Part shown: positions 1 to 6,981 of the stretch, piece after piece | Position numbering within the stretch: the first letter of the stretch is position 1 | Layout: every line of letters starts with the position of its first letter | NCBI GenBank assembly: GCA_903834675.1 | Contig: CAILKC010000172.1 | Coordinates: 1 to 8,496, forward strand | Length of the DNA: 8,496 nucleotides | Source of the DNA: an uncultured Victivallales bacterium | Lineage (GTDB): Bacteria > Verrucomicrobiota > Lentisphaeria > Oligosphaerales > JAFGRS01 | Direction of reading: 5' to 3' | Program-made: the position numbers and the translations under genes | The notes under the pieces: model-generated | What the model saw: the letters and a program-made list of their open reading frames with translations, nothing else | The model's database searches: none | What the model was told of the DNA's origin: nothing

Positions 1-79
1 CCTGGGAATAGAATGGTGATGGGTTTGAGCCCTGTAGGGGCGAGCCATCTACCCTACCTTCGCACCGAGGTCGCATGGT

Positions 80-165
80 CCCCCCCTTCAGGGCTCAATC
101 TTCGCTGTGGACGGGTACCCAGGGCGTTGCCCTGGGCGCCCGAAACGCCCCCTTGGGGCTGAATA
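80..165. repeat. Dispersed palindromic (REP-like) intergenic repeat
   Basis: The core is a perfect 8-bp inverted repeat, CCCAGGGC at 118-125 and GCCCTGGG at 129-136, around a GTT loop. A second stem follows: GCCCC at 147-151 and GGGGC at 155-159 around CTT. The flanks TTCAGGGCTCAATC (88-101) and GGGGCTGAAT (155-164) complete the pattern. From memory, near-identical strings recur in intergenic regions of Planctomycetes and related phyla. There is no T-tract after either stem, so a dispersed repeat fits better than an intrinsic terminator. The family assignment is recollection; the palindromes are directly visible. Confidence 0.6.
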
Positions 166-332
166 CCACGGCCCATCCCTATTGCACAGGTCGCTCTTTC
201 TTGAAACCGCCCTGCCTTCCTGGCGGCCCCGTCGTGCGGTCCGCTGGGCAGGGGCTATCTTATCGTCCCGCGTGAGTGTGCCAATATCGGCAAGCCGGGC
301 TGCGTTACCCGTCGCAGGTAGTGTAGTCCGTT

Positions 333-338
333 AAGGAG
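333..338 (+). promoter_or_regulatory. Shine-Dalgarno of the moxR-like gene
   Basis: AAGGAG lies 10 bases before ATG 349 and 4 bases before an in-frame GTG at 343. The ATG has the more usual codon and acceptable spacing, so it is preferred. The GTG would add only two residues. Confidence 0.65.
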
Positions 339-348
339 TTCAGTGTCC

Positions 349-1374
349 ATGAGTGTTGATGTGAAGCAGATCGGGGAGCGCGTGACGCACGAAAGCGCGC
401 TGTTGGCGCAGGTGCGCACGGAGATCGGCCGGGTGATCGTCGGCCAAAGCGAGCTGGTGGACCGGTTGCTGCTGGCGCTGTTATGCAATCACCACGTGCT
501 TATCGAGGGGGTGCCGGGGCTGGCCAAGACGCTGACGGTGACCACGCTGTCGCGCTGTATTCAGACCACGTTTCGGCGGATCCAGTTCACCCCGGACCTG
601 CTGCCGGCTGACGTCATCGGCACGCAGATCTACAACCCCAAGAGCGGCGACTTCACTACCCGTAAGGGGCCGATTTTCGCCAACCTGATCCTGGCGGACG
701 AGATCAACCGGGCGCCGGCCAAAGTGCAGAGCGCGCTGCTGGAAGCCATGCAGGAACGGCAGGTCACCATCGGCGAGCAGACCTTCCGCCTTGACGACCC
801 GTTCATGGTGCTGGCCACGCAGAACCCGGTCGAGCAGGAGGGCACCTACCCGCTGCCTGAGGCGCAGGTGGACCGCTTCATGTTCAAGCTTAAGGTCACC
901 TACCCCACGCGGGAAGATGAGTTGAAGATACTGCGTCGCATGGCCACCAGTGCGCCGAAGTTTGAAGCGCGGGCGGTGCTGTCCCCGAAGGACATTCTGC
1001 GGTTGCGGAGCCTGGCCGACGACATCTTCATGGACGCCAAGATCGAGGAGTACATCGTCAGCCTGGTCGAGGCGTCGCGCGACGCCGACCGCTTTAAGGT
1101 GACGATGCCCGCCGCGAACCCCAAGCAGGCCCCGACGCCGTTGGGTCAGCTCATTCGTTATGGCGCCAGCCCGCGCGCCAGCATCTACCTGGCCATGGCG
1201 GCCAGGGGACACGCCTTGCTCGATGGGCGTGGCTATGTCACCCCCCAGGACGTGAAGTCGGTCGCCATGGACGTGCTCCGCCACCGGGTGATTGTCACCT
1301 ACGAGGCCGAGGCGGAAGAGAAGACCAGCGAAGACATCGTGCAGCGCATTCTCGACAGCATTGACGTACCATGA
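349..1374 (+). CDS. moxR: MoxR-family AAA+ ATPase
   Basis: A 341-residue cytosolic AAA+ ATPase of the MoxR class, full length for the family. Visible motifs: Walker A GVPGLAKT at residues 54-61, Walker B LILADEIN at 113-120, sensor 1 ATQNP at 156-160, the arginine-finger segment EAQVDRF at 171-177, and a sensor 2 region GASPRAS at 272-278 within the C-terminal lid. There is no signal peptide or membrane segment. MoxR ATPases are known to work with proteins carrying vWA MIDAS domains, remodelling or maturing client proteins, often of the envelope. The next gene (DUF58) starts inside this gene's stop codon (ATGA overlap), the standard moxR-DUF58 pairing. Start chosen at ATG 349; GTG 343 is the alternative. 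The family call is firm; the client is unknown. Confidence 0.95.
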   Translation: MSVDVKQIGERVTHESALLAQVRTEIGRVIVGQSELVDRLLLALLCNHHVLIEGVPGLAKTLTVTTLSRCIQTTFRRIQFTPDLLPADVIGTQIYNPKSGDFTTRKGPIFANLILADEINRAPAKVQSALLEAMQERQVTIGEQTFRLDDPFMVLATQNPVEQEGTYPLPEAQVDRFMFKLKVTYPTREDELKILRRMATSAPKFEARAVLSPKDILRLRSLADDIFMDAKIEEYIVSLVEASRDADRFKVTMPAANPKQAPTPLGQLIRYGASPRASIYLAMAARGHALLDGRGYVTPQDVKSVAMDVLRHRVIVTYEAEAEEKTSEDIVQRILDSIDVP

Positions 1375-2252
1375 TTCCCAGGGATCTCGCCCGCAAAATC
1401 CGCTATATACAGATCTACACCACCAAGGCCGTCAACGACGTCCTGGCTGGGGAGTATCATAGCGTCTTCAAGGGCCGGGGTATGGAGTTCGATGAAGTCC
1501 GGGAGTACCAGCCCGGCGACGAGGTGCGCTCGATCGACTGGAATGTGACCGCCCGCATGGGTCATCCCTACATCAAGCGCTACCGCGAAGAGCGCGAGTT
1601 GACCGTGATGTTTCTGGTGGATCTGTCGGCGTCGGGCGCTTTCGGGACCGCGGGGCGGCTGAAGAACGAGGTGGCGGCGGAGTTCTGTGCCCTGCTGGCC
1701 TTCTCTGCGGTCAAGAACAACGACAAGGTCGGCCTGATCGTGTTCACCGACCAGGTGGAGTTGTTCATTCCCCCTGCCAAAGGGACGAGCCACGTGTTGC
1801 GCCTGATCCGCGACCTGCTCGAGTTCCAGCCACGGCAGACGCAGACCGACATCCGCGGCGCGCTGGAGTACTTCGGCCGCGTCATGCCGCGGCGTTGCGT
1901 CGCCTTCCTGGTCTCGGACTTCATCGGCCAGGACTTCGATCAGCGGCTGCGAGTGCTGGGGCGGCGGCACGACCTCATCGCGGTATCGGTGACGGATCCG
2001 CGCGAGGTGCGTCTACCGGACGTGGGGCTCATCGAGCTGGAGGATGCGGAGACGGGCGAGGTGGTGCTGATTGATACCTCCAGCCTGGCGGTTCGGCGCC
2101 GTTACGAGGATCTCGGCGAGGAGCGCGGGCGCTCGCTGCGGGACGCTTTCCGGGGCATGGGAGTGGACCAGATCGAGGTGATGACAGACCGTGACTACGT
2201 GCGCTCGTTGGTGGCCTTCTTCCACCGGCGCGAACGGCGGTTGCGGACCTGA
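1371..2252 (+). CDS. DUF58 family protein with vWA-type MIDAS
   Basis: A 293-residue soluble protein. The DUF58 signature lies at residues 33-74: FKGRGMEFDEVREYQPGD, then RSIDWNVTARMG and IKRYREERE. A vWA-like fold follows. Its MIDAS motif DLSAS at 84-88 (D84, S86, S88) is intact, with likely additional metal ligands at T159-D160 and S182-D183. No membrane helix is seen, unlike longer DUF58 proteins. Members are almost always encoded beside moxR and are thought to act with the ATPase as an adaptor or metal-dependent binding partner. The start codon overlaps the moxR stop (ATGA) and has no clear Shine-Dalgarno of its own, so translation is probably coupled. In some Bat operons this position is called batH, but I have not assigned that symbol. 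Confidence 0.93.
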   Translation: MIPRDLARKIRYIQIYTTKAVNDVLAGEYHSVFKGRGMEFDEVREYQPGDEVRSIDWNVTARMGHPYIKRYREERELTVMFLVDLSASGAFGTAGRLKNEVAAEFCALLAFSAVKNNDKVGLIVFTDQVELFIPPAKGTSHVLRLIRDLLEFQPRQTQTDIRGALEYFGRVMPRRCVAFLVSDFIGQDFDQRLRVLGRRHDLIAVSVTDPREVRLPDVGLIELEDAETGEVVLIDTSSLAVRRRYEDLGEERGRSLRDAFRGMGVDQIEVMTDRDYVRSLVAFFHRRERRLRT

Positions 2253-2255
2253 GGG

Positions 2256-2275
2256 CAGGGTTCAGGGTTCGGGGT
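2256..2275. repeat. AGGGTTC heptad tandem repeat
   Basis: Two exact tandem copies of AGGGTTC (2257-2263 and 2264-2270) are followed by a partial GGGGT copy, starting a few bases after the DUF58 stop. On the minus strand this reads as repeated CCCTGAA. The same heptad recurs at 2374-2380 in the same gap. It has no terminator-like hairpin. Confidence 0.65.
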
Positions 2276-2329
2276 AGCCGGACATACCGATATGCGAGCC
2301 GCGGTTGCCGTGCCGGTGATTCTACGCTT

Positions 2330-2357
2330 CGTCATTGGGCCTTGGTCATTCGACATT
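2330..2357. repeat. GTCATT heptad repeat block
   Basis: Four consecutive 7-base units are in register: CGTCATT, GGGCCTT, GGTCATT and CGACATT. The second is a diverged copy, with two mismatches to the third. On the minus strand the block reads AATGACC/AATGACG-like. From memory, strings of this type are scattered between genes in Planctomycetes and related bacteria. Their function is not known to me. Confidence 0.6.
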
Positions 2358-2373
2358 CTGCGGTTCCCATACA

Positions 2374-2387
2374 AGGGTTCAGGCTTG
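2374..2387. repeat. Second AGGGTTC heptad pair
   Basis: AGGGTTC at 2374-2380 is followed in register by a degenerate AGGCTTG at 2381-2387. This repeats the heptad seen just after the DUF58 stop, so AGGGTTC units flank the GTCATT block on both sides. Confidence 0.5.
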
Positions 2388-2407
2388 GTGTCAGGACAGA
2401 CTGGAAT

Positions 2408-2412
2408 GAGGA
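2408..2412 (+). promoter_or_regulatory. Shine-Dalgarno deciding the parvulin start
   Basis: GAGGA lies 7 bases before ATG 2420. It supports this start over the upstream in-frame TTG at 2342, which lies inside the repeat block and would add 26 implausible residues. Confidence 0.65.
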
Positions 2413-2419
2413 TGTAAGC

Positions 2420-3838
2420 ATGGCAGACCCATACAATTTTGCGCTGCCTGAGGCTGCGGCGGGGCGGTCGCACTCTGGCCGTGGGGTGGCTGTAACTCTG
2501 GGGTTGGTGGTGCTGCTGCAACTGGGGGTGGTCGGGGTCGTGCTGTGGCCGCGGGGCGGCGCTCGGTTGGGCGCGGCTTCCAGGCCGCAGCTCGGGGTGG
2601 ACGCGCAGCGCGAACTGGCTCTGAAGTTGGAGAAGCAGGGGCTTACGGAGAGTGCCGTGGAGGCGTGGCAAGCCTACCTGGCGGTCAAAGGTGGAGAGGC
2701 GGGCAAGGCCACGGAGATCTGGTATCGCATCGGGACTCTCTGGCAGGATGCGGGCCGCTACGAGGCGGCGCTGGCGGCTTACTACACCTCGGAGAGCTTT
2801 GGCAAGCTGCCCAACCTCGAGGCCGAGATCGGTCGGCGGGTCCAGGAGTGCCTCGATGCCCTCGGTAAGTACGCCGCCTTGCGCTACGAACTGAAAGACC
2901 GTACCGCGGTCGGCGGCAACGCCGCAGCCGGCGACGAAGTGGTCGCCGAGATCGGCCCTCGGAAGATCACCAAGCTTGACCTGGACCGCCTGGTCGAGCA
3001 ATTGGTCGCGGGTCAGCTCGAGCGTTTTGGCCGCGGCCTGACGCCAGAGCAGCGCGACCAGCGCAAGGCGGAGTTGATGAAGCAGTTTGGCGATCATCAG
3101 ATCCGGCGGCAGGTGCTGGGCCAGTACGTGGCTCAGGAGATCCTCTGCCGCAAGGCGCGTGAGGACCGGCTCACCGACCAGCCCGAGGTCCGCGCTCAGC
3201 TTCAGGAGGCCGAGCGCAGTATTCTGGCCAGCGAGGTGGTGGCCCGTGAGGTGACCGCCAAGGTGAACCTGACAGCCGGCGACGTGAAGACCTATTACGA
3301 GGCCAACAAGGAGCAGTTCAAGGAGCCTGAACGGGCTCAGGTGGCACACATCCAGGTGGCTGACGAGGAGAAGGCCAAGGCACTGCTGGCAAGCCTGGGC
3401 GAGGGGCAGTCTTTCGACGAGTTGGCGCGCACTCTCAGCCAGGATTCGGAGAGTGCCGCCAAGCAGGGCGTGCTGAATGGCTTCGTGGTCGCGGGTCGCG
3501 ACGAGGCGCCGGGTTTGGGACGGCTCGAGGGGTTGGCCGAGGCCGTCTTCGCCACCGCGGCCGGCAGCATCGTGCCGCGGCCACTGCGCTCCGCCAAGGG
3601 CTGGCACGTCGTGCGGGTCTGCGAACGCTTGCCCGCCTCTCTGCCGCCCTTCGAGAAGGTGCAGCAGGACGCCTACCAGCGCTTGCAGACGGCGAAGGAA
3701 CGCGAGGTGCAGGAGGCTTGTCTCAAAGAGCTCTACAAGGCCTACGATGTCGTGCTGCATCAGCGTGCCTTGGGCGCCCCCGATGAGTCGTCTCCGCCCG
3801 CCGCGGCTGGCGCCCCGCCGCCGCCGTCGAAGCCCTAG
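2420..3838 (+). CDS. Membrane-anchored TPR/PpiC-type peptidyl-prolyl isomerase
   Basis: A 472-residue envelope protein. A short N-terminal cytosolic stretch precedes a membrane helix at about residues 23-43, so the rest should be periplasmic. Residues 62-125 look like one or two TPR-type helical pairs (LALKLEKQGLTESAVEAW; YRIGTLWQDAGRYEAALAAY). Residues 171-290 resemble the helical chaperone region of SurA/PrsA-type foldases. A parvulin (PpiC) domain follows at about 303-402. Expected active-site positions are present: H310 in VAHIQV, D342 in SQDS, F377 and H396 in GWHVVRV, so it may be catalytically active. The tail is Pro/Ala rich. It follows the repeat-filled gap and ends 13 bases before the next gene. 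A parvulin inside a bat cluster suggests a role in folding secreted or membrane proteins; this is inference. Confidence 0.85.
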   Translation: MADPYNFALPEAAAGRSHSGRGVAVTLGLVVLLQLGVVGVVLWPRGGARLGAASRPQLGVDAQRELALKLEKQGLTESAVEAWQAYLAVKGGEAGKATEIWYRIGTLWQDAGRYEAALAAYYTSESFGKLPNLEAEIGRRVQECLDALGKYAALRYELKDRTAVGGNAAAGDEVVAEIGPRKITKLDLDRLVEQLVAGQLERFGRGLTPEQRDQRKAELMKQFGDHQIRRQVLGQYVAQEILCRKAREDRLTDQPEVRAQLQEAERSILASEVVAREVTAKVNLTAGDVKTYYEANKEQFKEPERAQVAHIQVADEEKAKALLASLGEGQSFDELARTLSQDSESAAKQGVLNGFVVAGRDEAPGLGRLEGLAEAVFATAAGSIVPRPLRSAKGWHVVRVCERLPASLPPFEKVQQDAYQRLQTAKEREVQEACLKELYKAYDVVLHQRALGAPDESSPPAAAGAPPPPSKP

Positions 3839-3851
3839 GGACCGAGGTGTC

Positions 3852-4904
3852 ATGCCGGTGCATGTGCGCAATCCAGTTTATGACCTCTTCGCCCGCGTCG
3901 GTCGCGGCGCGCTCGGCTTGGCGCTGCTGGGCCTCGTCTGCCTGGGAGGCTGCCGCAAGCCGGCGGCGAGTCCAGCTGCGGTGGCGCCGCAGGGGGTGAC
4001 CGAGACGGCCACCAGTGGTCCGCTCACCGTGCGCCTCAGCGTGGACCGGCAGGAGTTGACCCTGGCGGACCGCCTGCTGGTCACGGTGGCCGCGGAGTGC
4101 GACGAGGGCTACGACGTGGTTCTGCCCAAGTTCGGCGAGAACCTTGAGCAGTTTCTCATCCGGGATGCCCGTACCGAAGACCCTCGGCTGGTCGGCCCGG
4201 GCCGGGTGCAAACCGCCCGCGTTTACACGCTCGAACCGCTGGTCTCCGGCAAGTACCCGCTCAAGCCGATGAAGGTCACCTTCGGCAAGCGTGGGCAGGA
4301 GAAGCCGGAGGCCCATGAATTGGAGACGCCCGAAGTGACCGTCACGGTGACCTCATTGCTGCCTGCGGACGTCGCCAAACTGGAGGTCGAGGACATCGTC
4401 GGGCCGCAGGATTTGCCGCGCTCGCCGCTGCGGCGCTTGTGGTGGGGCCTGGCCGCGGCGCTGCCGGTGGCCGGGCTGGCGTTCTGGCTCTGGCGGCGGC
4501 GCCGCCGGCGCGCGGCGGTGCTGGCACTGCCGCGACCGGCGCACGAGATCGCCTACGACGAGCTGCGTGCCCTGGTTGCCCGTGATCTGCCCGGGCAGGG
4601 GCTCTACAAGGAGTTCTACCAGGAGGTCTCCGCCATCCTGCGGCGCTACATCGAGAACCGCTTCCAACTCCACGCCCCGGAGCGCACCACCGAGGAATTT
4701 CTGGCTGAGTTGGGCGGCGACGCGACCCTGTCCAAGCCGCACAAGGAGCTCCTGAAGGGCTTTCTGGTGCATTGTGATCTGGTGAAGTTCGCCGAGGTGG
4801 TGCCCGGTCCTGAGCAGGTCCAAGGCACGTTCGACCGCTGCAAAGCGTTCATCGAGCAGACCCGCGAGGGCACGGCGCGTACCGAAGGAGGCGCTCCGAC
4901 GTGA
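3852..4904 (+). CDS. Predicted lipoprotein with BatD-like ectodomain, membrane helix and cytosolic domain
   Basis: A 350-residue protein. A hydrophobic signal at residues 18-33 ends in a lipobox, LGGC, with C34 as the predicted lipidated cysteine. Residues 55-168 form a beta-rich ectodomain (LTVRLSVDRQELTLADRLLVTV) that recalls BatD-type beta-sandwich domains. A membrane helix at about 195-214 is followed by an Arg-rich stretch (RRRRRR), placing residues 215-350 in the cytosol. That part (FYQEVSAILRRYIENRF; RTTEEFLAEL) resembles the C-terminal domain of BatD and DUF4381-type proteins coded beside vWA genes. GAGG at 3844-3847 precedes ATG 3852. The frame is open further upstream, but that part only shadows the parvulin gene. 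Its end overlaps batA by four bases. The function is inferred to be a periplasm-to-cytosol adaptor in the Bat complex; no enzyme motif is seen. Confidence 0.8.
   Translation: MPVHVRNPVYDLFARVGRGALGLALLGLVCLGGCRKPAASPAAVAPQGVTETATSGPLTVRLSVDRQELTLADRLLVTVAAECDEGYDVVLPKFGENLEQFLIRDARTEDPRLVGPGRVQTARVYTLEPLVSGKYPLKPMKVTFGKRGQEKPEAHELETPEVTVTVTSLLPADVAKLEVEDIVGPQDLPRSPLRRLWWGLAAALPVAGLAFWLWRRRRRRAAVLALPRPAHEIAYDELRALVARDLPGQGLYKEFYQEVSAILRRYIENRFQLHAPERTTEEFLAELGGDATLSKPHKELLKGFLVHCDLVKFAEVVPGPEQVQGTFDRCKAFIEQTREGTARTEGGAPT
4884..4891 (+). promoter_or_regulatory. Strong Shine-Dalgarno of batA
   Basis: GAAGGAGG ends 9 bases before GTG 4901. It supports the GTG start, which overlaps the previous stop as GTGA. 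Confidence 0.75.
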
Positions 4905-5965
4905 TCCGGTTCGAGTCACCGTGGGCGTTAGTGCTGGTCCTGCTGCTGCCGCTGGTCCTGTGGCTTGGCGCGCGCCGCAATCGGCGGGCCGTGGTGCGCT
5001 TCTCGTCGATCGCCAACGCCCGGCAAGCGGGCCAGTCGTGGCGGCAGACGCTGGGCGGGTTGCCGGCTTTCCTGCGCTTTCTGGCGCTTCTGCTGGTCGT
5101 GTTGGCGCTGGCACGGCCGCAGAAAGGCCGGGAGCAGGTGCGCGACGTGAGCAAGGGCATTGCCATCATGATGGTGGTGGACCGTTCCAGCTCGATGGCG
5201 CAGGAGTTGTCCTTCCGGGGAACCATGCAGAACCGGCTGGAGGTGGTCAAGCAGGTCTTCAAGGATTTCGTCGTGGGGAACAACCGCACGCTGAAGGGGA
5301 GGTCGCACGACCTGGTCGGTATGGTCGCCTTCTCGCGCTATGCCGACACCGTTTGCCCCCTGACCCTCGGCCATGGCGCCCTGGAGCATTTCCTGGCCAA
5401 TGTGCATATCGTCAACCGCCGCAGCGAGGATGGCACGGCCATCGGCGACGGGGTGGCTCTGGCCGCCGCCCGTCTCAAGACCGCAGAGGAGACTTTGGCG
5501 CGGCAGACGGGGCAGACCACGGACGCCTATGCCATCAAGAGCAAGGTGATCGTGCTCCTGACCGACGGGGAGAACAACTGCGGCGAGCACAGCCCCGAGG
5601 CGGCGGCGGCGCTGGCGGCGGGCTGGGGCATTCGCATCTACGCCATCGCGGTCAGCGGCGGCGAAGCCCGCACGGTGGTCAACACTCTGCTGGGGGCGGT
5701 GAAACTGCCCGGCTTCGGTCCGCAGGTGGACACCAGCACGCTGGAAATGCTGGCGGCGAAGACGGGTGGCCAGTTCTTCAAGGCGGATGATGGCGGCAGT
5801 CTGGAGGATGTCTACCAGCAGATTGATCGTCTGGAGCGCAGCGAGATCGAGTCTCTGCGCTATGTCGACTACCGCGAGATCTACCCGCTGTTTGTCAGCG
5901 CCGCGCTAGCGCTGGTCGTACTGGAGGTCCTGCTGCGCAGCACCGTGTTCAGGAGGCTGCCATGA
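4901..5965 (+). CDS. batA: BatA-like membrane vWA protein
   Basis: A 354-residue inner-membrane protein with the standard BatA/BatB layout. Membrane helices lie at about residues 8-24 and 56-72, a vWA domain at about 86-310, and a C-terminal helix at about 327-346. The MIDAS is intact: DRSSS at 94-98 (D94, S96, S98), T179 in DGTAIGDG, and D222 in LLTDGENN. The typical ARPQ motif (71-74) follows helix 2. The long insertion after the MIDAS (QELSFRGTMQNR) is usual in this family. GTG 4901 overlaps the preceding stop and has a strong Shine-Dalgarno. BatA and BatB probably pair through their vWA domains and connect to the MoxR ATPase. The assignment to A rather than B rests on gene order. Confidence 0.92.
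   Translation: MIRFESPWALVLVLLLPLVLWLGARRNRRAVVRFSSIANARQAGQSWRQTLGGLPAFLRFLALLLVVLALARPQKGREQVRDVSKGIAIMMVVDRSSSMAQELSFRGTMQNRLEVVKQVFKDFVVGNNRTLKGRSHDLVGMVAFSRYADTVCPLTLGHGALEHFLANVHIVNRRSEDGTAIGDGVALAAARLKTAEETLARQTGQTTDAYAIKSKVIVLLTDGENNCGEHSPEAAAALAAGWGIRIYAIAVSGGEARTVVNTLLGAVKLPGFGPQVDTSTLEMLAAKTGGQFFKADDGGSLEDVYQQIDRLERSEIESLRYVDYREIYPLFVSAALALVVLEVLLRSTVFRRLP
5951..5956 (+). promoter_or_regulatory. Shine-Dalgarno of batB
   Basis: AGGAGG lies 5 bases before ATG 5962, inside the end of batA. It supports the ATGA-overlap start. Confidence 0.75.
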
Positions 5966-6981
5966 ACGAGGCGCGGTTCGAAGCGGTGCAGTGGCTCTTT
6001 GCTCTGTGGGGTTTGCCGGTGGTGGGCCTGCTCTTCGTCTACGCTGCCTACCGCCGTCGGCGGGCGCTGGCGCAGTTTGCCGAGACCGGGTTGTTGCCGC
6101 GGCTGATCGGGTCGGTGAGTCAGGTTCGGCGGCGCTGGAAGGCGGTGCTGGTGTTGCTGGGGTGCGGGCTGATGATTGTCGCCTTGTCTCGGCCGCAGTG
6201 GAATCCGAAGCCCAAGACGGTGCAGCGGCAGGGCCGCGACGTGGTCTTCATCCTGGATGTCTCGCGCAGCATGTTGGCCGACGATCTCAGGCCCAACCGT
6301 CTCGAACGGGCCAAGCTGGCCATCAGCGATTGCATCGACGTGCTGGACGGGGACCGGGTCGGCCTCATCACCTTCGCCGGCACCGCGGTGGTGACCTGTC
6401 CGCTGACCATGGACTACGGCTTCTTCCGCATGATGCTCAATCAGGTCGACACTCACTCCGTCTCCCGTGGCGGCACCAAGATCGGCGATGCCATCCGCCG
6501 GGCGCTGGACGATGTCTTCGATAGCCGCGAACGGCGCTACAAGGACATCGTGCTGATCACCGACGGCGAGGACCACGACAGTTTCCCCGTCGAGGCGGCG
6601 CAGAAGGCGGGGGAGGTTGGCGTGCGCCTGATCGCGGTAGGTCTTGGCGACGAGGATGAAGGTCGGCCGATTCCGGTCACCGACGAACGTGGCAACCGTA
6701 CCTTCCTGGAGTATCAGGGCAAGCGCGTGTTCAGCAAGCTGGACGGCGACTCGCTGCGGCAGATGGTCAATGCCACCCCGGGGGGCAAGTACCTGCCGGT
6801 GGCCACGGGCGCTATCAACCTCGATGCGGTATACATCAATCTGATCGGTGAGGCGGAGAAGCGCGAGCTGGAGTCCAAGACGATCAAGCGCTACGAAGAA
6901 AAGTACCAGATCTTCCTGGCCGGGGCGCTTCTGCTCCTGTGTGTGGAGACGGCGTTGTGCGAACGGCGGCGAGTCTCATGA
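5962..6981 (+). CDS. batB: BatB-like membrane vWA protein
   Basis: A 339-residue paralogue of the preceding protein. Helices lie at about residues 11-29 and 60-76, followed by SRPQW. The vWA domain spans about 91-290, and a final helix lies at about 315-332. The MIDAS is complete: DVSRS at 99-103, T172 in GGTKIGDA, and D201 in LITDGED. The segment GRDVVFILDVSRSMLADD is typical of BatB. The conserved region ERGNRTFLEYQGKRVFSKLD (243-262) matches the PVTDERG...VxSKLD pattern of the family. The C-terminal stretch IKRYEEKYQIFLAGALLLL is also usual for BatB. Its start lies in the batA stop, and its stop overlaps the batC start. It likely acts with BatA as a membrane vWA pair. Confidence 0.92.
   Translation: MNEARFEAVQWLFALWGLPVVGLLFVYAAYRRRRALAQFAETGLLPRLIGSVSQVRRRWKAVLVLLGCGLMIVALSRPQWNPKPKTVQRQGRDVVFILDVSRSMLADDLRPNRLERAKLAISDCIDVLDGDRVGLITFAGTAVVTCPLTMDYGFFRMMLNQVDTHSVSRGGTKIGDAIRRALDDVFDSRERRYKDIVLITDGEDHDSFPVEAAQKAGEVGVRLIAVGLGDEDEGRPIPVTDERGNRTFLEYQGKRVFSKLDGDSLRQMVNATPGGKYLPVATGAINLDAVYINLIGEAEKRELESKTIKRYEEKYQIFLAGALLLLCVETALCERRRVS

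Larger units (their letters stand above)
1..342. other. Intergenic leader without a convincing gene
   Basis: No open frame here looks like a real protein. The two short plus-strand frames (66 and 75 codons) run through palindromic repeat DNA and have a composition typical of shadow translations. The first ~165 bases are a mosaic of inverted repeats: GTAGGG at 34-39 pairs with CCCTAC at 52-57, followed by the palindromes annotated separately. Further on, CCGCC at 207-211 can pair with GGCGG at 222-226, and CCCTGCC at 210-216 with GGCAGGG at 247-253. The operon promoter should lie between about 170 and 330, but I cannot pick out a convincing -35/-10 pair. The end of any upstream gene lies outside the window. 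Confidence 0.6.

Noticed and set aside
118..159. Intrinsic terminator of an upstream gene
   Set aside because: The stems are GC-rich but no T-tract follows either of them, and the pattern fits a dispersed repeat.
201..261. Possible promoter (TTGAAA at 201, TATCTT at 256)
   Set aside because: The spacing between the boxes is far too long, and neither has a good partner at 16-18 bases.
481..1284. A 267-codon minus-strand frame opposite moxR
   Set aside because: The plus-strand frame has all AAA+ motifs; the antisense product has no recognisable feature.
2283..2294. Inverted repeat CATA/TATG as an operator
   Set aside because: Only four bases per arm; expected often by chance.
3477..3851. Upstream extension of the lipoprotein gene frame
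   Set aside because: It lies within the parvulin gene in another frame, is Arg/Ser/Pro-rich, and would bury the signal peptide and lipobox.
2195..3871. A 558-codon open frame on the minus strand opposite the parvulin gene
   Set aside because: It is antisense to a gene with clear domains, runs through the repeat block, and has a Leu/Arg/His-rich composition typical of GC-rich shadow frames.
6939..6977. Upstream start for batC adding 13 residues
   Set aside because: The added residues precede the signal peptide and overlap batB; ATG 6978 gives the ATGA junction and a normal signal peptide.
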